In this document: positions 61,472-64,000 of the stretch, one piece after another | Position numbering within the stretch: the stretch's first letter is position 1 | How the letters are laid out: the number at the start of each line of letters is the position of its first letter | Source of the DNA: an uncultured Vampirovibrio sp. | GTDB taxonomy: Bacteria > Cyanobacteriota > Vampirovibrionia > Gastranaerophilales > Gastranaerophilaceae | Direction: 5' to 3' | NCBI GenBank assembly: GCA_910579975.1 | Contig: CAJTWU010000003.1 | Location: forward strand, 41,687-105,686 | DNA length: 64,000 nucleotides | The notes under the pieces: generated by a model | The model's database searches: none | Seen by the model: the letters and a program-made list of their open reading frames with translations, nothing else | Told to the model about the DNA's origin: nothing | Position numbers and translations under genes: made by a program

Positions 61472-62524
61472 ATGCCAATAGAAGGTTTTGATTATAAAGG
61501 TTTTGCAGCATCCATGGCGGAACAAGCCAAGGATCTCGTACCAGCAGATTTAAAAGATTTTGAAAAAGAATATATTGTTAAAACTCTTGGCAATTTTACA
61601 ATGCTTGCCGGTGAAGCTTTATATAATGATACAGCTCTTGAGCTAAACGCTGAACAAGCAATCTTTATTACACAGGTTATTGCAGAATGGTCTTTCCATA
61701 AATCTGTTGACCTTGTGCATTCAGGTATCCTTCCACAATACTGGGATAGTATTATGCAAAAAATCGCATTTACTATCTTTGAAGTTGCCAAACAGGCAAT
61801 GATACGTAAAATTCCTCAAGAACAATTATTACAAGCAGTTGAACATCATGTAGTAAAAGTCTACAAACAAAGCATTGAAGAACTTGAACAAAAAGGTGTT
61901 ATTAACGAAGAAATTAAAAACCGTGCAGAAAACCAATCAAATATTGATGCAATGGCACAACAAGCTCAAGCAGAAGCTCAAAGACGTCAACAAGAAATGA
62001 TTGAAGAGTCCAGTAAAAATGCTGAAAAAGCCCAGAAAGCACGTGAAGATAAAAGAGCTCAACAAAAAGCAGAAAAAGAACGAGCAGCGGCTCTTGCAAA
62101 TATGACTCAAGGTATAAGTAACAAGCAAATGAAACTTATGTCACTTGCATTGCTGCTAAAAGTTCTTTCTCAAGACAAGGTTACAACCATACTTAATAAA
62201 TTTGACTCCAACGATTCTCTTGTCATTTCTCAATATATGAATATGGCGGATTTAGAGTCACATCTTGACGGAGATTTAGTTGCAGAATGCTTAAGTGAGA
62301 TGAAAAAATCACTTCCTATCAAGAAGAAACTTACACAAGAAAATGTTCTTGCAGATTTATTACACCTTTACAAAACTAATCCGCGTGAAAAAATCGAAAA
62401 AGTGCTTAAAAACGAACGTCCGCTTGTAAAAAGATTTATATCTCAAGCGTATGACGGAGAATTTGGAAACCTTCCGTTAAGAGTTGCTGGAATAGTTGCA
62501 GAATATATTGAAGAGAGCGTATAA
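61472..62524 (+). CDS. FliG-position protein with a divergent sequence
   Basis: 350 residues between fliF and fliH, the position of FliG in flagellar operons. It is not clearly FliG: no recognisable torque helix or charged FliG_C signature. Order: a helical first ~150 residues (IEGFDYKGFAASMAEQ, LPQYWDSIMQKIAFTIFEVA), an extended Gln/Glu/Ala/Lys-rich coiled coil (~155-215), then ~130 residues (MKLMSLALLLKVLSQDKVTT...LVISQYMNM...LKNERPLVKRFISQ) that could be a FliG N/M-type fold. Could be a remodelled switch protein or a SctK-like adaptor. Confidence 0.7.
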   Translation: MPIEGFDYKGFAASMAEQAKDLVPADLKDFEKEYIVKTLGNFTMLAGEALYNDTALELNAEQAIFITQVIAEWSFHKSVDLVHSGILPQYWDSIMQKIAFTIFEVAKQAMIRKIPQEQLLQAVEHHVVKVYKQSIEELEQKGVINEEIKNRAENQSNIDAMAQQAQAEAQRRQQEMIEESSKNAEKAQKAREDKRAQQKAEKERAAALANMTQGISNKQMKLMSLALLLKVLSQDKVTTILNKFDSNDSLVISQYMNMADLESHLDGDLVAECLSEMKKSLPIKKKLTQENVLADLLHLYKTNPREKIEKVLKNERPLVKRFISQAYDGEFGNLPLRVAGIVAEYIEESV

Positions 62525-62532
62525 TATAAAAT

Positions 62533-63297
62533 ATGATAATTAAAAAAAGGAATTTGGGGAAAGGAATTGCTAAAAAGATAGAAGAACCGGCTATAGATAA
62601 CGGTTCAAATCTTGTTGAAAACATTCCTGAGCCTGAAGTTCAAGAAACAGTACAGGAAGAATTTCAGCCTGAACCTCCAAAAGAACCGGATGTTGACCTT
62701 TTTGATATCGAAAATATTGATTTTACCCAAAGACAAGAGCGTAGACGCGGTTCAAGAAGACGCGGATACAGAAGAATTGATGATAGAAATCTTGTTTCCC
62801 GCGCTCAAGAAGAGTCTGAAAACATAAAAAAATCGGCTTTTGAAGAAGGTTACAGAGCCGGATTAGAAAAAGCAAATACAGATTTAGAAGTTTTCAGAAA
62901 CAATCTTGCCCAATTTATGGGTGCACAAAAAGATGTTTTTGAATATATAGCACCTGATATTCTTGAAATTAGTGTTGATATTGCAAAAAAGATTATTAAA
63001 AAAGAAGTTGAGCAAGATCCGCAAGTTTTGATGAACACAATAGTTGATGTTCTAAAAACAGTTTCAAAAAATGAACCTAAAATAATTATAAGAGTTAAAC
63101 CTCAAGCGGTTCAATTCATCAAAGATACAATTCCAAACATAACTTATCAATACGGTATTGATTCAAAAATAAATATCGTTGCAGACCCGTCAATTGAAGA
63201 AGGCGGATGTGTTTTCCAAACGAACAACGGTATTGTAGATGCTTCAATTGATACACAATTAGAAATTATTAAGAAGGCTCTGGAGGGCATGGGTTAG
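62533..63297 (+). CDS. fliH: Flagellar export ATPase regulator FliH
   Basis: 254 residues. A disordered N-terminal ~75 residues with a basic patch (RRGSRRRGYRR), a helix with AQEESENIKKSAFEEGYRAG, and the FliH/SctL C-terminal domain (~125-254: ISVDIAKKIIKKEVEQDPQV, IIRVKPQAVQFIKDTI, INIVADPSIEEGGCVFQTN, GIVDASIDTQLEIIKKAL). Holds the ATPase FliI to the export gate. Confidence 0.93.
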   Translation: MIIKKRNLGKGIAKKIEEPAIDNGSNLVENIPEPEVQETVQEEFQPEPPKEPDVDLFDIENIDFTQRQERRRGSRRRGYRRIDDRNLVSRAQEESENIKKSAFEEGYRAGLEKANTDLEVFRNNLAQFMGAQKDVFEYIAPDILEISVDIAKKIIKKEVEQDPQVLMNTIVDVLKTVSKNEPKIIIRVKPQAVQFIKDTIPNITYQYGIDSKINIVADPSIEEGGCVFQTNNGIVDASIDTQLEIIKKALEGMG

Positions 63298-63300
63298 GTA

Positions 63301-64000
63301 AATGGCGGCAGAAAATCAGAACAAACCTATATCAGAAATATTCTTAGCACTCTTTGTAATGACACTGGTTTTAATCCTTATTATGGAGATGCCTAATTGG
63401 GTTATCAATTTTTCAATAAGCTTGAATATAACTTTAGGTATTGTCTTATTGATGATATCTTTGTATGTCCAAAAACCGCTTGAATTAGCGGCATTTCCAT
63501 CTATTATTCTTATTGGTACAATGTTCAGACTTGTACTCTCAATTGCTTCAACCCGTTTAATCTTATCAAAAGGTGATGCAGGAGAAGTAGTTCACGCATT
63601 TGGAACATTCGTAACAGGTGGTAATATGGTTGTAGGCGGTGTTATTTTCCTTATTATCACTGTTGTACAGTTTATGGTAATCACAAAAGGTGCTGAACGT
63701 ATCGCCGAAGTTGCTGCTCGTTTTGCCTTAGATGCAATGCCCGGTAAACAAATGACAATTGATGCCGACTTCAACGCCGGTTTGATATCTCCTGAAGAAG
63801 CAGTTAAAAAACGTGAAGACCTCCAAAGAGAATCAAGTTTGTTCGGTTCTATGGACGGTTCTATGAAATTCGTAAAAGGTGATACTATGGCTGGTATCAT
63901 CATCGTTATAATTAACATCGTAGGCGGTTTATGTATTGGTTGTCTAATGAACCAAATGCCACCCGCTGATGCTGTTGCAAAATACACCATCTTAACAATT
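63301..64000 (+). CDS. flhA: Flagellar export gate protein FlhA (partial, runs off the window)
   Basis: First 233 codons only; the window ends inside the gene. ATG 63301 is three bases after the fliH stop. Membrane helices in the first ~110 residues (ITLGIVLLMISLYVQKPLEL, FPSIILIGTMFRLVLSIAST) and the FHIPEP signature VITKGAERIAEVAARFALDA followed by MPGKQMTIDADFNAGLISP. FlhA forms the nonameric gate of flagellar type III export. Confidence 0.95.

Noticed and set aside
59388..64000. Injectisome (non-flagellar type III secretion)
   Set aside because: FliE is present, FliF is full length with a FliG-binding-like tail and gene order is flagellar, so flagellar origin is favoured.

Overview
The window looks like a chromosome segment of a low-GC, Gram-negative bacterium related to non-photosynthetic Cyanobacteria (Melainabacteria/Vampirovibrionia, probably gut Gastranaerophilales). 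This is an inference. It rests on the order infA-rpmJ-rpsM-rpsK-rpsD-rpoA-rplQ-truA-rplM-rpsI (truA-rplM-rpsI next to rplQ is typical of Cyanobacteria), a YvcK with a membrane-anchored N-terminus, folate-dependent TrmFO, periplasmic OmpH/Skp, a GH57/DUF3536 hydrolase, a pyruvate-decarboxylase-type enzyme and many short lineage-specific proteins. I found no tRNA, rRNA, CRISPR array, transposase or phage gene.

Layout. 1-9 kb: LemA and TPM proteins, MnmA, a protein and its 40-residue paralogue, RarA, a secreted protein, a ThDP decarboxylase and Gmk. 9-19 kb: a large 714-residue protein of unknown function, L9, a MetE-like barrel, a possible FliK-like protein, Skp and IleS. 19-23 kb: three small genes behind a textbook sigma-28 promoter, a DctA-type carrier, and a two-domain glycosyltransferase whose 5' end carries 22 AG dinucleotides. 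23-33 kb: SecDF, DapA, PanBC, YvcK, PxpA, an HExxH protein and Ung. 33-34 kb: a 183-bp segment between two inverted dif-like sites, then two small genes. 34-45 kb: GH57 enzyme, a FliA-like sigma factor, GcvPB, MiaB, AroC/K/B, a formyltransferase, RibF. 45-55 kb: MntP, DnaB, the ribosomal cluster, a WecA-like transferase, GlyA. 55-64 kb: TrmFO, a CHASE2-GGDEF diguanylate cyclase, then fliE-fliF-(fliG position)-fliH-flhA, cut by the window edge.

The most interesting theme is a flagellar-type export system with its own sigma factor and promoters, combined with three separate candidate phase-variation devices: (1) an (AG)22 tract that puts the glycosyltransferase out of frame in this assembly, while 21 or 24 copies would restore it; (2) a (GTATA)5 tract just upstream of a perfect TAAAGTTT-N11-GCCGATAA promoter; (3) a sigma-28-like promoter inside a segment flanked by identical inverted 29-bp dif-like sites, pointing away from the small gene it would drive if flipped. 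The genes involved look like surface-sugar or exported-protein genes, which suggests that surface display is switched on and off. The sequence patterns are direct observations; the switching itself is inference.

A second theme is start sites: several genes lack a ribosome binding site and instead have a good -35/-10 promoter whose -10 box ends 6-7 bases before the start codon, as expected for leaderless mRNAs.
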